This document shows positions 8,019-16,067 of a stretch of DNA of 64,000 bases, one piece after another. The stretch lies in contig NZ_CP071090.1 in the NCBI RefSeq assembly GCF_017301735.1, positions 124,001 to 188,000 of the forward strand, written 5' to 3'. The number at the start of each line of letters is the position of its first letter. Positions within the stretch are counted from its first letter, which is position 1. Origin of the DNA: Pyxidicoccus parkwaysis (GTDB lineage: Bacteria; Myxococcota; Myxococcia; Myxococcales; Myxococcaceae). The notes under the pieces were generated by a model. It was not told the DNA's origin. It searched no databases and worked only from the letters and a program-made list of their open reading frames with translations. The translations under genes and the position numbers were made by a program.

Positions 8019-8794
8019 TGGAGCTTGATGGCCGAGCGGAGGGCGGTGTCGAAGGCCGGGTCATCCAGCTTCGCTCTCGCGGCGAGGAGCGCCTCTGCGT
8101 CCGGGCCGGCGGGCCAGCGGAACCGTTGCTCGGGCGCCTCCACCGCGTCCGCGATGATGCGCGCGATGGTCTCCGGCGGCGTCATCTCCTCCCGGGGGCC
8201 GAAGCGGCGGGACTCCCTGAGCGGCAGGTACGGGTCATTCTTCCCGAAGTAGGCACGCGGAGCGTCGAGCGCCCCCGTTCCAATCTGCCCCGGCTCCACC
8301 ACGACGACGCGGACGCCGAAGTGGCCGAGCTCCAGGCGCAGCGCCTCGCTCAGCGCTTCGAGGGCCCACTTCGTCGAGCTGTAGATGCCCGTCAGCGGAA
8401 GCGACACGCGGCCCACCACGGAGGAGATGTTGACCACCGTGCCCGAGCCGCGCTCGCGCATCGCCGGGGTGAAGCCCTGAATCATCCGCAGCGCTCCGAA
8501 GACGTTCGTCTCATAGAGGTGGCGGACCTCCTCGAAGGGAGTCGACTCCAGCGGCGCCACCACGATTTCCGCCGCGTTGTTGATGAGCACGTCCACCCGG
8601 CCGGCCTGCTTCACGGCGCGCTGGACGGAGGCGTCATTCGTCACATCCAGCTCCAGCCGCTGCGCGACGGGCAGGTCCGCCAACGTCTCCACCTTGCGTG
8701 CCGTGGCGATGACCTCGTGCCCGCGCCGCGCGAGCTCCAGCGCCGTGGCCCTGCCCAGCCCCTTCGAACTGCCCGTGATGAGAATGCGCGACAT
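8012..8794 (-). CDS. Short-chain dehydrogenase/reductase (SDR)
   Basis: 260 residues with the classical SDR Rossmann signature TGSSKGLG (8-14), the NNAAE stabilising motif (72-76), and a catalytic set of S125, Y138 and K142 (YSSTK). Cofactor is NAD(P)(H). The lack of an acidic residue at the end of strand 2 and the nearby TARK suggest NADPH. It is the first gene of a two-gene operon with the MFS exporter and is preceded 38 bp upstream of its start by a 22-bp palindrome matching one at the marR promoter. The substrate is unknown; an antibiotic- or aldehyde-modifying role is inferred from context. Confidence 0.92.
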   Translation of the reverse strand: MSRILITGSSKGLGRATALELARRGHEVIATARKVETLADLPVAQRLELDVTNDASVQRAVKQAGRVDVLINNAAEIVVAPLESTPFEEVRHLYETNVFGALRMIQGFTPAMRERGSGTVVNISSVVGRVSLPLTGIYSSTKWALEALSEALRLELGHFGVRVVVVEPGQIGTGALDAPRAYFGKNDPYLPLRESRRFGPREEMTPPETIARIIADAVEAPEQRFRWPAGPDAEALLAARAKLDDPAFDTALRSAIKLQW

Positions 8795-8831
8795 GGGTGT
8801 GTCCTCTCTCGTGAACCGCGATGTGGGTTGA

Positions 8832-8853
8832 ATTGCCTGTAGATGCAGGTAAT
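8832..8853. promoter_or_regulatory. Candidate MarR operator (SDR-MFS promoter)
   Basis: A 22-bp imperfect dyad with left half ATTGCCTGTA and right half TGCAGGTAAT, separated by 2 bp; 8 of 10 positions are symmetric. It is identical at 19 of 22 positions to the palindrome at 9353-9374 by the marR start. The size and AT-flanked dyad fit MarR-family operators. Confidence 0.75.
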
Positions 8854-8905
8854 GGGTGAAGAGAAAGGGCGGCGGGGTAGGGGCCCGGCCGCCCTGGGGA
8901 AGCTG

Positions 8906-9352
8906 TCAGTCCTGGGCGGCGCCCGCGGCAATCTTCGGCAGGGCGCGGAACGCCGAGTCCCAGGTCGTCGTGGAGACTCGCTCCTGGAGGCGCTCCTGGA
9001 CGGCGCGCCAGAGGGGCACGGCCCTGGTGAGGACCTGCTGTCCGGAGCGGGTGATGGAGATGTACTTCTCGCGCCGGTCGTCGCCCGCGCGGGTGGCCAC
9101 CCAGCCCTCCTGCTCCAGGAGGCGGAGGTTGCGCGTCAGCGTCGTCTCCTCGAGCTGGAGGCCGGCGGCCAGGTCCCGCACCCGCATGGCCTCGCTCCCC
9201 CGGAGGTGGGCCAGGATGGAGAACTGGGTGATGCGCAGATTCAGCGGCCTCAGCGCGTCGTCGTACATCCGCGTCACCATGCGCGCGGCGCGCCGGAGCG
9301 CCTCGCACAGGCATGTCGTCGGAATCGGGCTGTCGGGAGCCGTGGCGTCCAT
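8906..9352 (-). CDS. MarR-family winged-helix repressor, possibly redox-sensing
   Basis: 148 residues from the ATG at 9352. An upstream in-frame start at 9373 would place the operator inside the gene, so 9352 is preferred. The winged helix is visible (RVRDLAAGLQLEETTLTRNLRLLEQEGWV, then the wing DDRREKYISIT). N-terminal cysteines C14 and C16 lie in TTCLCEALRRAAR; C16 aligns by eye with the peroxide-sensing Cys of OhrR (LCF), and the following MVTRMY keeps the Tyr position. It probably represses itself and the SDR-MFS operon through the paired palindromes. Redox sensing is a hypothesis. Confidence 0.92.
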   Translation of the reverse strand: MDATAPDSPIPTTCLCEALRRAARMVTRMYDDALRPLNLRITQFSILAHLRGSEAMRVRDLAAGLQLEETTLTRNLRLLEQEGWVATRAGDDRREKYISITRSGQQVLTRAVPLWRAVQERLQERVSTTTWDSAFRALPKIAAGAAQD

Positions 9353-9374
9353 ATTGACTGTATATGCAGGCAAT
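9353..9374. promoter_or_regulatory. Candidate MarR operator (autoregulation site)
   Basis: A 22-bp dyad with left half ATTGACTGTA and right half TGCAGGCAAT, separated by 2 bp. It immediately abuts the marR start codon, so bound repressor would block initiation. No Shine-Dalgarno sequence fits between it and the ATG, consistent with a leaderless or very short leader. Confidence 0.75.
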
Positions 9375-9418
9375 GGCGGCGCCGCAACGGAATCACGAAG
9401 GAGGAGGCGGCCTTCCGC

Positions 9419-10846
9419 TCAAGCCGCCGCGCGGCCGCCGATGGAGGCTCCCGCGCTGGGGGACAGCCGCTGGTAGAGCGGGCCGGCCAGCATGGACACC
9501 AGGCCCACGGCGAGGAAGGGCAGGACGAAGCTGCCGGGCGTCATCGGCCCCAGGTCACTGCCGCGCGCGACGTGGAGCATCAGGCCTCCGAAGCTGATGC
9601 CGAGGCTCATGCCCATCTGCTGCGTCACCACCGCCAGCGTGGACGCGTTGCTGATGGACCGCTGGGGGATGTCCGCGTACGCCACGGTGTTGAGCGCGGT
9701 GAACTGCAGTGAGCGCATGAAGCCGCCCACCACCAGCGCCGTGATGATGAAGGGAATGGGCGTCGACGCGCGGAAGACGGCGGGGAGCGCCGTCAGCAAG
9801 GCGGTGGCCACGTTGGAGGCGATGAGCGTGTTGCGGAAGCCGAACCGCCGCAGCACCGCGGGCGCCACCGGCTTGCACGCCATGGCCCCGGCGCCCGTGC
9901 CGATGGTGACGAGCCCCGCCTGGACGGGACTCCAGCCCATTCCAATCTGGAACAGCAGCGGCAGGAGGAACGGCGTCGCACCCAGGCCCACGCGGACCAG
10001 GGTGCCGCCGATGAGGCTCGCGCGGTACGTGTCGAAGCCCACCAGCCGCAGGTTCAGCACGGGCCGCTCCTTCCTCCGCGCATAGGCGATGTACGCGGCG
10101 AGCCCCGCCACGGCGATGCCCCCGAGCACGAGCTGCACCCAGAGGGGGACGAGGCCCACGCCGGCCGTCTCGGCCGCGCCCATCAGCGCGGTGATGGCGA
10201 TGGCCGCGAGGATGAATCCCTTCGTGTCGAACGGCCCCGGGTCGGGCTGGTACAGGGGCGGCACGAAGCGCAGCACCGCGAGCATGCCGAGCACGCCGAC
10301 GGGCACGTTGATGAAGAAAATCCACGGCCAGCTCCCGACGCCGAGGATGAAGCCCGCCAGCGGCGGCCCCACGAGCGGGCCGACGAGCGCCGGCATGGTG
10401 AACCAGCTCATCGCGGACACGAGCCGCTCGCGCGGCGCGGAGTTCACCACGATGAGGCGGCCCACCGGCGTCATCAACGCGCCGCCCACGCCCTGGATGG
10501 TGCGGAAGAGCACCATCTGCTCCAGCGTCCGAGAGAAGCCGCACAGCACCGAGCCGGCCAGGAACACCGTCATCGCCACCATGAACACCCGCCGGGGGCC
10601 GAAGCGGTCGGCCACCCAGCCGCTCGCCGGAGCGACGACCGCGAGCGCGAGGATGTACGAGGTCAGCGCCAGCTTCAGGTGGACCGGGTCGGTGCCGAAG
10701 GCCGTGGAGAGCGAGGGCAGGGCCGTGGAGAGCGCCGTGGAGTCGATGAACTCCATGAACAGCGCGCTGGCCACCGCGAGCGAGGCCAGCCGGGCCCCAC
10801 GCCCCGACGGAGCGTGGTGGGGAGCGGACGGTGAAGGTGCGGACAC
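9419..10846 (-). CDS. MFS drug exporter, DHA2 type (second copy)
   Basis: About 475 residues from a GTG at 10846. The start is uncertain because the frame is open farther upstream and no clear ribosome site is seen. TM1 reads LASLAVASALFMEFIDSTALSTALP, with motif A GWVADRFGPRRVF and a motif-C-like PALVGPLVGPPLAGFI, so it is a 14-TM DHA2 exporter related to EmrB. It lies upstream of marR in the same direction, 66 bp from it, and may be co-transcribed with marR. It is clearly diverged from the other MFS gene at 6606-8018, so the two probably have different substrates. Confidence 0.88.
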   Translation of the reverse strand: MSAPSPSAPHHAPSGRGARLASLAVASALFMEFIDSTALSTALPSLSTAFGTDPVHLKLALTSYILALAVVAPASGWVADRFGPRRVFMVAMTVFLAGSVLCGFSRTLEQMVLFRTIQGVGGALMTPVGRLIVVNSAPRERLVSAMSWFTMPALVGPLVGPPLAGFILGVGSWPWIFFINVPVGVLGMLAVLRFVPPLYQPDPGPFDTKGFILAAIAITALMGAAETAGVGLVPLWVQLVLGGIAVAGLAAYIAYARRKERPVLNLRLVGFDTYRASLIGGTLVRVGLGATPFLLPLLFQIGMGWSPVQAGLVTIGTGAGAMACKPVAPAVLRRFGFRNTLIASNVATALLTALPAVFRASTPIPFIITALVVGGFMRSLQFTALNTVAYADIPQRSISNASTLAVVTQQMGMSLGISFGGLMLHVARGSDLGPMTPGSFVLPFLAVGLVSMLAGPLYQRLSPSAGASIGGRAAA

Positions 10847-10982
10847 CCTCGTTCTTATGTCCCGGACGCCGGGCCCTGGCCACGGCGAGGGGACGGCCGC
10901 TGTACCTGACGTTATGGCCCCTGAAAGCGAGGGGACACGTCCCGAGCAGGGCAGGGCTGCGAGCAGCCGGTGGGCCCGTGCG

Positions 10983-12611
10983 TCAGTCGGCGGAGGCGCG
11001 CGAGGACGTGGGGGGCAGCCACAGCTCGAAGCGGGCGCCGCCACCGGGCCGGGCCATGGCGCGCACGGTGCCCTCGTGCGCGAGCACCACGCGCCGGACG
11101 ATGGCCAGCCCCAGGCCCCGCCCGTTGGCGCGCGTGAGGAAGAATGGCTCGAAGATGCGACGCGGGTCCACGTTGGGAATGCCGGGGCCCTCGTCCTCCA
11201 CCACCAGGCGCACGCCGTCCTTCGCGGGCTCCACCGCCAGGCGCACCCGGCCGCCGGTGGGTGACGCCTGCACCGCGTTGCGCACCAGGTGCGTCACCGC
11301 GAGCTGGAGCAGCGTCTCGTCGCCCTCGATGGAGGGCGTGTTGGAGTCCTCGTCCACGGTGAAGCGCAGCGTGGGCGCATCCGGCGGGCCGTGGAGCTGC
11401 CCGAGCGCGCGGCGCACCAGCTCGCCCAGCTGCACGGGCCGGGGGCGCGGCTCCAGCGGGCGCACCACGTCGAGGAGGTCCTTGACGATGTCCTCCAGCC
11501 GGATGACCTCTTCCTCCAGCATGCCCACCGCGGCCTGGCCCGTGGGGCCCAGGTGCGCCTCGCGCCGCAGCACCGCCACCGCGTTGAGGATGGCGCCCAG
11601 CGGGTTGCGCACCTCGTGGGCCACCACGCCCGCGGCCTCGCCCAGCACCGTCAGCCGCTCGCGCGCCACCAATTCATCCTGGAGCCGCGACACCTCCTCC
11701 AGCCGTACCGCCAGCGTCTGGTGGTGGCGCACGTTCTCCAGCGCGCCGCCGAGCAGCTGCGCGAAGAGCTCCAGCGTGCCCGCGCCGGCGGGCGTAATCG
11801 TGGTGCCCTGCACGGAGAGGAGGCCGAAGGGCTTGCCGTCCACGAGGATGGGCGCGTCCAGCCCCTGCGCCTCCGGCGGGTAGAGCTTGCGGATGTTCGC
11901 CAGGACTTCCGGCGGGTGGATGCGGCTCACCACCGCGTAGATGTCCGGGTGGAAGGCCGCCTTGCGGCGCTCCAGCACCTCGCGGAAGTGCGGCACGGCG
12001 GAGGTGGGAATCCGCACGTCGCCAATGGGCATGCCGTAGAGCTTCTCCGCCTCGGCCACGCTGGCGGCCTCCTGGCGCATGGGCCCGTGCCGGAAGATGT
12101 CGCCCTCCAGCCGCATGACGGTGACGTAGAAGCCCTGGCGGTGGACGGCGTCCACGGCCTTCTCCAGCACCGCCTGCTCGTCGCGGCAGTGCAGCATCTC
12201 CGCCGCGGCGGCCGCGAGCGCCTCGGTGAGCCGGCGGACGGAGTCCTCGCCCTCCGCGTTCTGCATCAGCACCACCGTGTCCTCCGGCGTGAGCCCGGGC
12301 GCGTGGTGGACGCTCATGGTGATTTGCTGCCCGTCGGCGCGCCGCAGGCGGAGCCAGAGGGGCTTCTCCGGGCGCGGGCCTCCGCGGGAATACGTCTCGT
12401 AGATGGGCTCCACCCAACCGCGCTCCTCGGGGATGAAGCGGGCAATCAGCGCGGCGACGGGCGTGGCCATCAGCTCGGACACTGGCGCGCCGAACAGGCG
12501 GGCCAGGGCGGCGTTGGCGAACAGCAGGTGCTCACCCCGGACCACGGAGGCGGCAATGGGGAGTCCTTCGAGCAACCGGTAGTCAGCAGTGGGGACGGAC
12601 ACGGATGTCAT
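10983..12611 (-). CDS. Soluble PAS-GAF sensor histidine kinase
   Basis: 542 residues from the ATG at 12611. It has a PAS-like domain at about 10-118 (ASVVRGEHLLFANAALARLFG), a GAF-like domain at about 130-295 and HisKA with phosphoacceptor H332 in VAHEVRNPLGA. The HATPase has the N box N445 (HLVRNAVQAS), G1 DEGPGIP (473-479) and G2 GRGLGL (497-502). No membrane segments are seen, so it senses a cytoplasmic signal. No response regulator is adjacent in the same operon; it is an orphan, as is common in myxobacteria. A TTG at 12638 is an alternative start. Confidence 0.92.
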   Translation of the reverse strand: MTSVSVPTADYRLLEGLPIAASVVRGEHLLFANAALARLFGAPVSELMATPVAALIARFIPEERGWVEPIYETYSRGGPRPEKPLWLRLRRADGQQITMSVHHAPGLTPEDTVVLMQNAEGEDSVRRLTEALAAAAAEMLHCRDEQAVLEKAVDAVHRQGFYVTVMRLEGDIFRHGPMRQEAASVAEAEKLYGMPIGDVRIPTSAVPHFREVLERRKAAFHPDIYAVVSRIHPPEVLANIRKLYPPEAQGLDAPILVDGKPFGLLSVQGTTITPAGAGTLELFAQLLGGALENVRHHQTLAVRLEEVSRLQDELVARERLTVLGEAAGVVAHEVRNPLGAILNAVAVLRREAHLGPTGQAAVGMLEEEVIRLEDIVKDLLDVVRPLEPRPRPVQLGELVRRALGQLHGPPDAPTLRFTVDEDSNTPSIEGDETLLQLAVTHLVRNAVQASPTGGRVRLAVEPAKDGVRLVVEDEGPGIPNVDPRRIFEPFFLTRANGRGLGLAIVRRVVLAHEGTVRAMARPGGGARFELWLPPTSSRASAD

Positions 12612-12729
12612 CCTGGGGGGCACCCCGGGTGGCCGCAAGACGTCACCACCCTGTCGCGTGGACGGCCATGCAATGAGGGGTGGCGTCCCTCGTAGGGAAG
12701 GGCGAGGGGCAACACTGGAGGTACCGACA

Positions 12730-12840
12730 ATGAACTTCCTGAACGTGATGGGCCGCGATGACCTGGAGTTGAAGGCGGTGATGGCGGTGATGGCCGCCTT
12801 CGTGATGACCGGAGCGGTGTTCCTCGGTCAAATCCTCTAG
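12730..12840 (+). CDS. 36-residue single-pass membrane protein
   Basis: This small gene has a near-ideal ribosome site, GGAGGT at 12717-12722, seven bases before its ATG. The product begins MNFLNVMGRDDLELKA and then forms one hydrophobic helix (VMAVMAAFVMTGAVFLGQIL) running to the end. It lies between the divergent histidine kinase and the convergent PilZ gene. No family is recognised. The strong initiation signal argues for real translation; function could be a small regulatory or envelope membrane peptide. Confidence 0.6.
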   Translation: MNFLNVMGRDDLELKAVMAVMAAFVMTGAVFLGQIL

Positions 12841-12861
12841 GTCGCGAGCCCTCGTCGGGCG

Positions 12862-14049
12862 CTACTTCTTCGGTGGCTTCGCCTTGACGAGGAACTTCTG
12901 GATGAACTCCTTCTCCTCGGGGCGGAGGTGGCTGAGCCGGAGCCCGTAGCCGCGCGGGTTCTTCCCGTCCTCGAGCGAGTTCTCCCAGATGACGGAGCTG
13001 CGCAGCGTCATCACCCGTGCCGGGTCATCGAAGCGCAGTGTCAGCTCCACCTGGGTGCCCAGCCGCAGCGGCTTGTCCGTGGCGATGAAGAGCCCGCCCG
13101 AGGACAGGTTGATGATGCGGTGGTCGGTGAAGATGCCCGCGTTCTGCACCGTCACGCGCACGTCCGCGTGGATGCGGTCATCGGAGCGCCGCTCCAGACC
13201 CACGAACTCGGCGGCGGAGTACGAAGGCTCCGTCGCGGCCTTGCGCACCGACGGCGCGGGCGCGGGGGACTGCGAGGGCAGCGTGTGCGTGCGCAGCGGA
13301 GGCGAGGCCGCCGGCTGCGGGCGCATCACCGGCGTAGGCGCCGCTGCGGGCGCCACGGGGGCTCTCGCCGGCATGGGCGCGGCCGCTGCCTGCACCACCG
13401 GCGGAGGACGCGGCGGCGGCGCGGCCACGGGAGGCGCGACGGGCGCGCGGGCCGGAGCCACCGGCGCCACGACCGGAGCCACTGGGGCCATTGCCGGCGC
13501 CACCGGCGCCATGACGGGAGCCACCGCCGGCGCGACGGCGCCGCCATGCATGTCCAGCCTCGGCGGCGCGGGGCGGGCCTGCTGCGCGCCCTGCATGTAG
13601 AGCGCCTCGGCCTCGCGCATGCGCTTCGAGAGGAACTCGAAGATTTCCGCCGACACCTTCTTCAGCTCCGGATGCGTGTCCGGAGACATGTGGTCCGGCG
13701 TGAAGCGCTTGGCCATGCGGAAGTAGGCCAGGCGCAGCTCGTCCAGGCTCGCATGCGGCTTGACGCCGAAGATGTCGTGAGCGGACAGGTTCTGGAGACC
13801 GCGAAGCTGGGTGCGGAGCCGCTCGGCCTGCTGCTGCTCCACGGACTGCGTGGGGCGCGCGGTGGCGAACAAGTCCCGCAGCTCGGGCAGCTCCTGCAGG
13901 GCCACCCACTGGGTGCCGTCCCGCGAAGCCCGCACCGCCGCCTTCAATCGCCCGGAGGCGATGAGCTCTCTCAATGCTTGAAGGGCGAGCGGACCCAGTA
14001 CACGTCCGAGGTTGTCCGCAACCCAGTAACCGACAGCAGGAGACGACAC
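12862..14049 (-). CDS. GYF_2 / J-like / PilZ three-domain protein
   Basis: 395 residues from a GTG at 14049. A GYF_2 (DUF4339) domain is at about 5-60 (GYWVADNLGRVLGPLALQALRELI…TQWVALQEL). A J-domain-like segment is at about 88-150 (SAHDIFGVKPHASLDELRLAYFRMAKRF), in which the catalytic HPD is TPD (117-119). A long Ala/Pro/Val repeat linker runs from about 168-260, and a PilZ domain from 283-388. The PilZ keeps the c-di-GMP motif R288xxxR292 and N314xS316xxG319, so it should bind c-di-GMP. It lies 16 bp downstream of a response regulator in the same operon. The role is probably a c-di-GMP effector in motility or surface behaviour; the J-like domain is likely non-canonical because it lacks HPD. 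Confidence 0.88.
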   Translation of the reverse strand: MSSPAVGYWVADNLGRVLGPLALQALRELIASGRLKAAVRASRDGTQWVALQELPELRDLFATARPTQSVEQQQAERLRTQLRGLQNLSAHDIFGVKPHASLDELRLAYFRMAKRFTPDHMSPDTHPELKKVSAEIFEFLSKRMREAEALYMQGAQQARPAPPRLDMHGGAVAPAVAPVMAPVAPAMAPVAPVVAPVAPARAPVAPPVAAPPPRPPPVVQAAAAPMPARAPVAPAAAPTPVMRPQPAASPPLRTHTLPSQSPAPAPSVRKAATEPSYSAAEFVGLERRSDDRIHADVRVTVQNAGIFTDHRIINLSSGGLFIATDKPLRLGTQVELTLRFDDPARVMTLRSSVIWENSLEDGKNPRGYGLRLSHLRPEEKEFIQKFLVKAKPPKK

Positions 14050-14065
14050 GCAGACACCCCGTGAA

Positions 14066-14440
14066 TCAGTGAGCCAGTGCCTGGCGCACGGCCGAGGCGA
14101 TTTCCAACGGGTGGAAGGGCTTTCCCACGAAGCCCACGGCACCTGCGGCCATGGCCTGCTCCACCACGGGCTCGGCGTCCATGCTGCTGATGACCAGTAC
14201 GCGTGTCGTCGGCGAGACGCTCTTGATGGCGCCCAGCACCTCCAGGCCGCTCTTCTTCGGCATGAAGAGGTCCAGGAACATCACCGCGGGCTTCTCGCGC
14301 GCGGCCACCGCGAGTCCCTCTTCTCCATCGGCCGCCTCGAGCAGTCGCAGCTCGATGCCTGTTTCGGAGATGACGTCCTTGAGGATACGGCGCACGAAGC
14401 TGTCGTCATCGACGAGCAGCAGAGTCGGAGTCTCAGGCAT
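14066..14440 (-). CDS. Single-domain response regulator (CheY-like)
   Basis: 124 residues made of one receiver domain. The acidic pocket is D11-D13 (LLVDDDS), the phosphoacceptor is D57 (VMFLDLFMP), the switch residues are S85/S86 and the conserved lysine is K107 (VGFVGKPF). There is no output domain, so it signals by protein contact. It is followed 16 bp later by the PilZ protein, a likely functional partner. The ATG at 14440 is chosen because the receiver strand begins seven residues later; the frame remains open upstream. Confidence 0.93.
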   Translation of the reverse strand: MPETPTLLLVDDDSFVRRILKDVISETGIELRLLEAADGEEGLAVAAREKPAVMFLDLFMPKKSGLEVLGAIKSVSPTTRVLVISSMDAEPVVEQAMAAGAVGFVGKPFHPLEIASAVRQALAH

Positions 14441-14522
14441 GGCGGCGCATGATACCTGACCCTGCGCGGTCCGCATGGGCCACATGAAAGCGCCTGCCTG
14501 CCTTTTGGGTTATGGGAAGCGC

Positions 14523-15917
14523 ATGTCCACCGACAAGGCACTCTTCCACTTCGAAGCCCAGAAGCACGCCTACCTCGAGGACCTCAAGGCCCTCGTCCGG
14601 ATTCCCAGCGTTTCCTTCCCCGGCTTCGACCCGGCCGAGGTCCGCCGTGGCGCGGAGGCCACCGCGAAGCTCCTCAAGGACCGTGGATTTGAAAACGTTC
14701 AGCTCCTCGAAATCGAGGGAGCCCATCCGTACGTCTACGGCGAGGTGCTCAGGGCACCGGGCAGGCCCACGTTACTGTTGTACGCGCATCATGATGTCCA
14801 GCCGGCCGGGGATGCGGCGGCCTGGAAGAGCCCGCCCTTCGAGCCAGTGGTACGGGACGGCCGGCTGTACGGACGGGGTTCGGCGGACGACAAGGCCGGC
14901 ATCGTGGTGCACACGTCGGCGGTGGACGCGTGGCTCAAGGGCACGGGCCGCCTGCCGCTCAACGTGAAGGTCATCATCGAGGGCGAGGAGGAGATTGGCA
15001 GCAACCACCTCTCCGAGTTCCTGAAGAAGCACGCGGCGCTCTTGAAGGCGGACGCGATTGTCCTCACGGACACGGCCAACTTCGACACGGGGCTGCCGTC
15101 CATTACCACCGCGCTGCGCGGGCTCGTCACGGTGGACGTGGAGGTGCGAGGGCTCAAGCAGGCGGTGCACTCAGGCATGTGGGGCGGGCCGGTGCCGGAC
15201 CCCGTCATGGCGCTGTGCCGGATGCTGGCCACGCTGACCAACCCGGACGGCTCCATCGCCATCGAGGGCATCCGCGAGCGCGTGCGGCCGCCGACGGACG
15301 TGGAGCGCGCGAGCATCCACTCGCTGCCCGGCGACGAGGCGCACTTCCGCGAGCAGGTGGGCCTGCTGCCCGGCACGCAGGTGCTGGGAGGCGGGCAGCA
15401 CGTCTGGGAGATGAACTGGCGGCAGCCGAGCATCTCCATCAACGCCATCCAGGCCAGCAGCCGGAAGGATGCGCGCAACATCATCTGCGACTCGGCGTGG
15501 GCGCGCGTGGGCATCCGCATCGTTCCGGACCTGGAGCCGCGCGACGTGGAGCAGCGGCTGAAGGAGCACCTGCGCAAGGTGTGCCCGTGGGGGCTGGAGG
15601 TGGACTTCCACACCGAGGGCGCGTCGGGCTGGTGGTACACGGACCCGTCACACCCGGCGTTCCAGGCGGCGTTCCGTGCGCTGGAGAAGGGCTACGGCGG
15701 CAAGGCGGTGGCCATCGGCTGCGGCGCGTCCATTCCCTTCGTGGAGCCCTTCGCGCGCGAATTGGGCGGCGTGCCCGCGCTGCTCATCGGCGTGGAGGAC
15801 CCGTACACGTACGCCCACTCGGAGAACGAGAGCCTGCACCTGGGCGACTGGGAGAAGTCCATCCGCAGCGCCATCCACATCTACGAGGAGCTGGCCACGG
15901 CGCTCGGCGGCCGCTGA
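14523..15917 (+). CDS. M20 family metallopeptidase (dipeptidase-like)
   Basis: 464 residues from the ATG at 14523. M20 features are the first metal ligand YAHHDVQP, bridging Asp in GSADDKAG, the catalytic Glu pair in EGEEEIGS, a later ligand Asp in LTDTANF, and the C-terminal YAHSENE histidine. The lid or dimerisation domain lies between. This fits the carnosinase/CNDP-like dipeptidase branch, which removes N-terminal residues from small peptides using two Zn or Mn ions. There is no signal peptide, so it acts in the cytoplasm. It is divergent from the response regulator with 82 bp between them. The last 24 bases, including the stop, are tandemly duplicated. Confidence 0.93.
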   Translation: MSTDKALFHFEAQKHAYLEDLKALVRIPSVSFPGFDPAEVRRGAEATAKLLKDRGFENVQLLEIEGAHPYVYGEVLRAPGRPTLLLYAHHDVQPAGDAAAWKSPPFEPVVRDGRLYGRGSADDKAGIVVHTSAVDAWLKGTGRLPLNVKVIIEGEEEIGSNHLSEFLKKHAALLKADAIVLTDTANFDTGLPSITTALRGLVTVDVEVRGLKQAVHSGMWGGPVPDPVMALCRMLATLTNPDGSIAIEGIRERVRPPTDVERASIHSLPGDEAHFREQVGLLPGTQVLGGGQHVWEMNWRQPSISINAIQASSRKDARNIICDSAWARVGIRIVPDLEPRDVEQRLKEHLRKVCPWGLEVDFHTEGASGWWYTDPSHPAFQAAFRALEKGYGGKAVAIGCGASIPFVEPFARELGGVPALLIGVEDPYTYAHSENESLHLGDWEKSIRSAIHIYEELATALGGR

Positions 15918-15977
15918 CCCGACGACGGGGAGCGGGCCACGGCGCTCGGCGGTTGCTGACCCGGCGACGGGAAACTG
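15894..15977. repeat. 42-bp direct repeat spanning the dipeptidase stop codon
   Basis: Two units, 15894-15935 and 15936-15977, share GCCACGGCGCTCGGCGG followed by the stop context GCTGACCC. The first unit includes the real stop codon (15915-15917) and the second is a downstream copy of the gene's own 3' end. A decayed third copy may follow. Confidence 0.75.
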
Positions 15978-16067
15978 GCGGCCGCGCCCGGTGGCCGCTG
16001 GCTCTCGAAGTACTGTCCCGGAGGGCGGGGGCATTCTTCGCCTCGACGCCCTCGCGGGGCGGGTGGC

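Noticed and set aside
5377..8064. Single 895-codon frame covering the MFS gene and the unknown protein
   Set aside because: Only the C-terminal 313 codons have a ribosome site and plausible composition; the rest is antisense-type noise against the MFS gene.
9353..9373. Upstream start for marR at 9373
   Set aside because: It would place the 22-bp operator inside the coding sequence, and similarity begins later.
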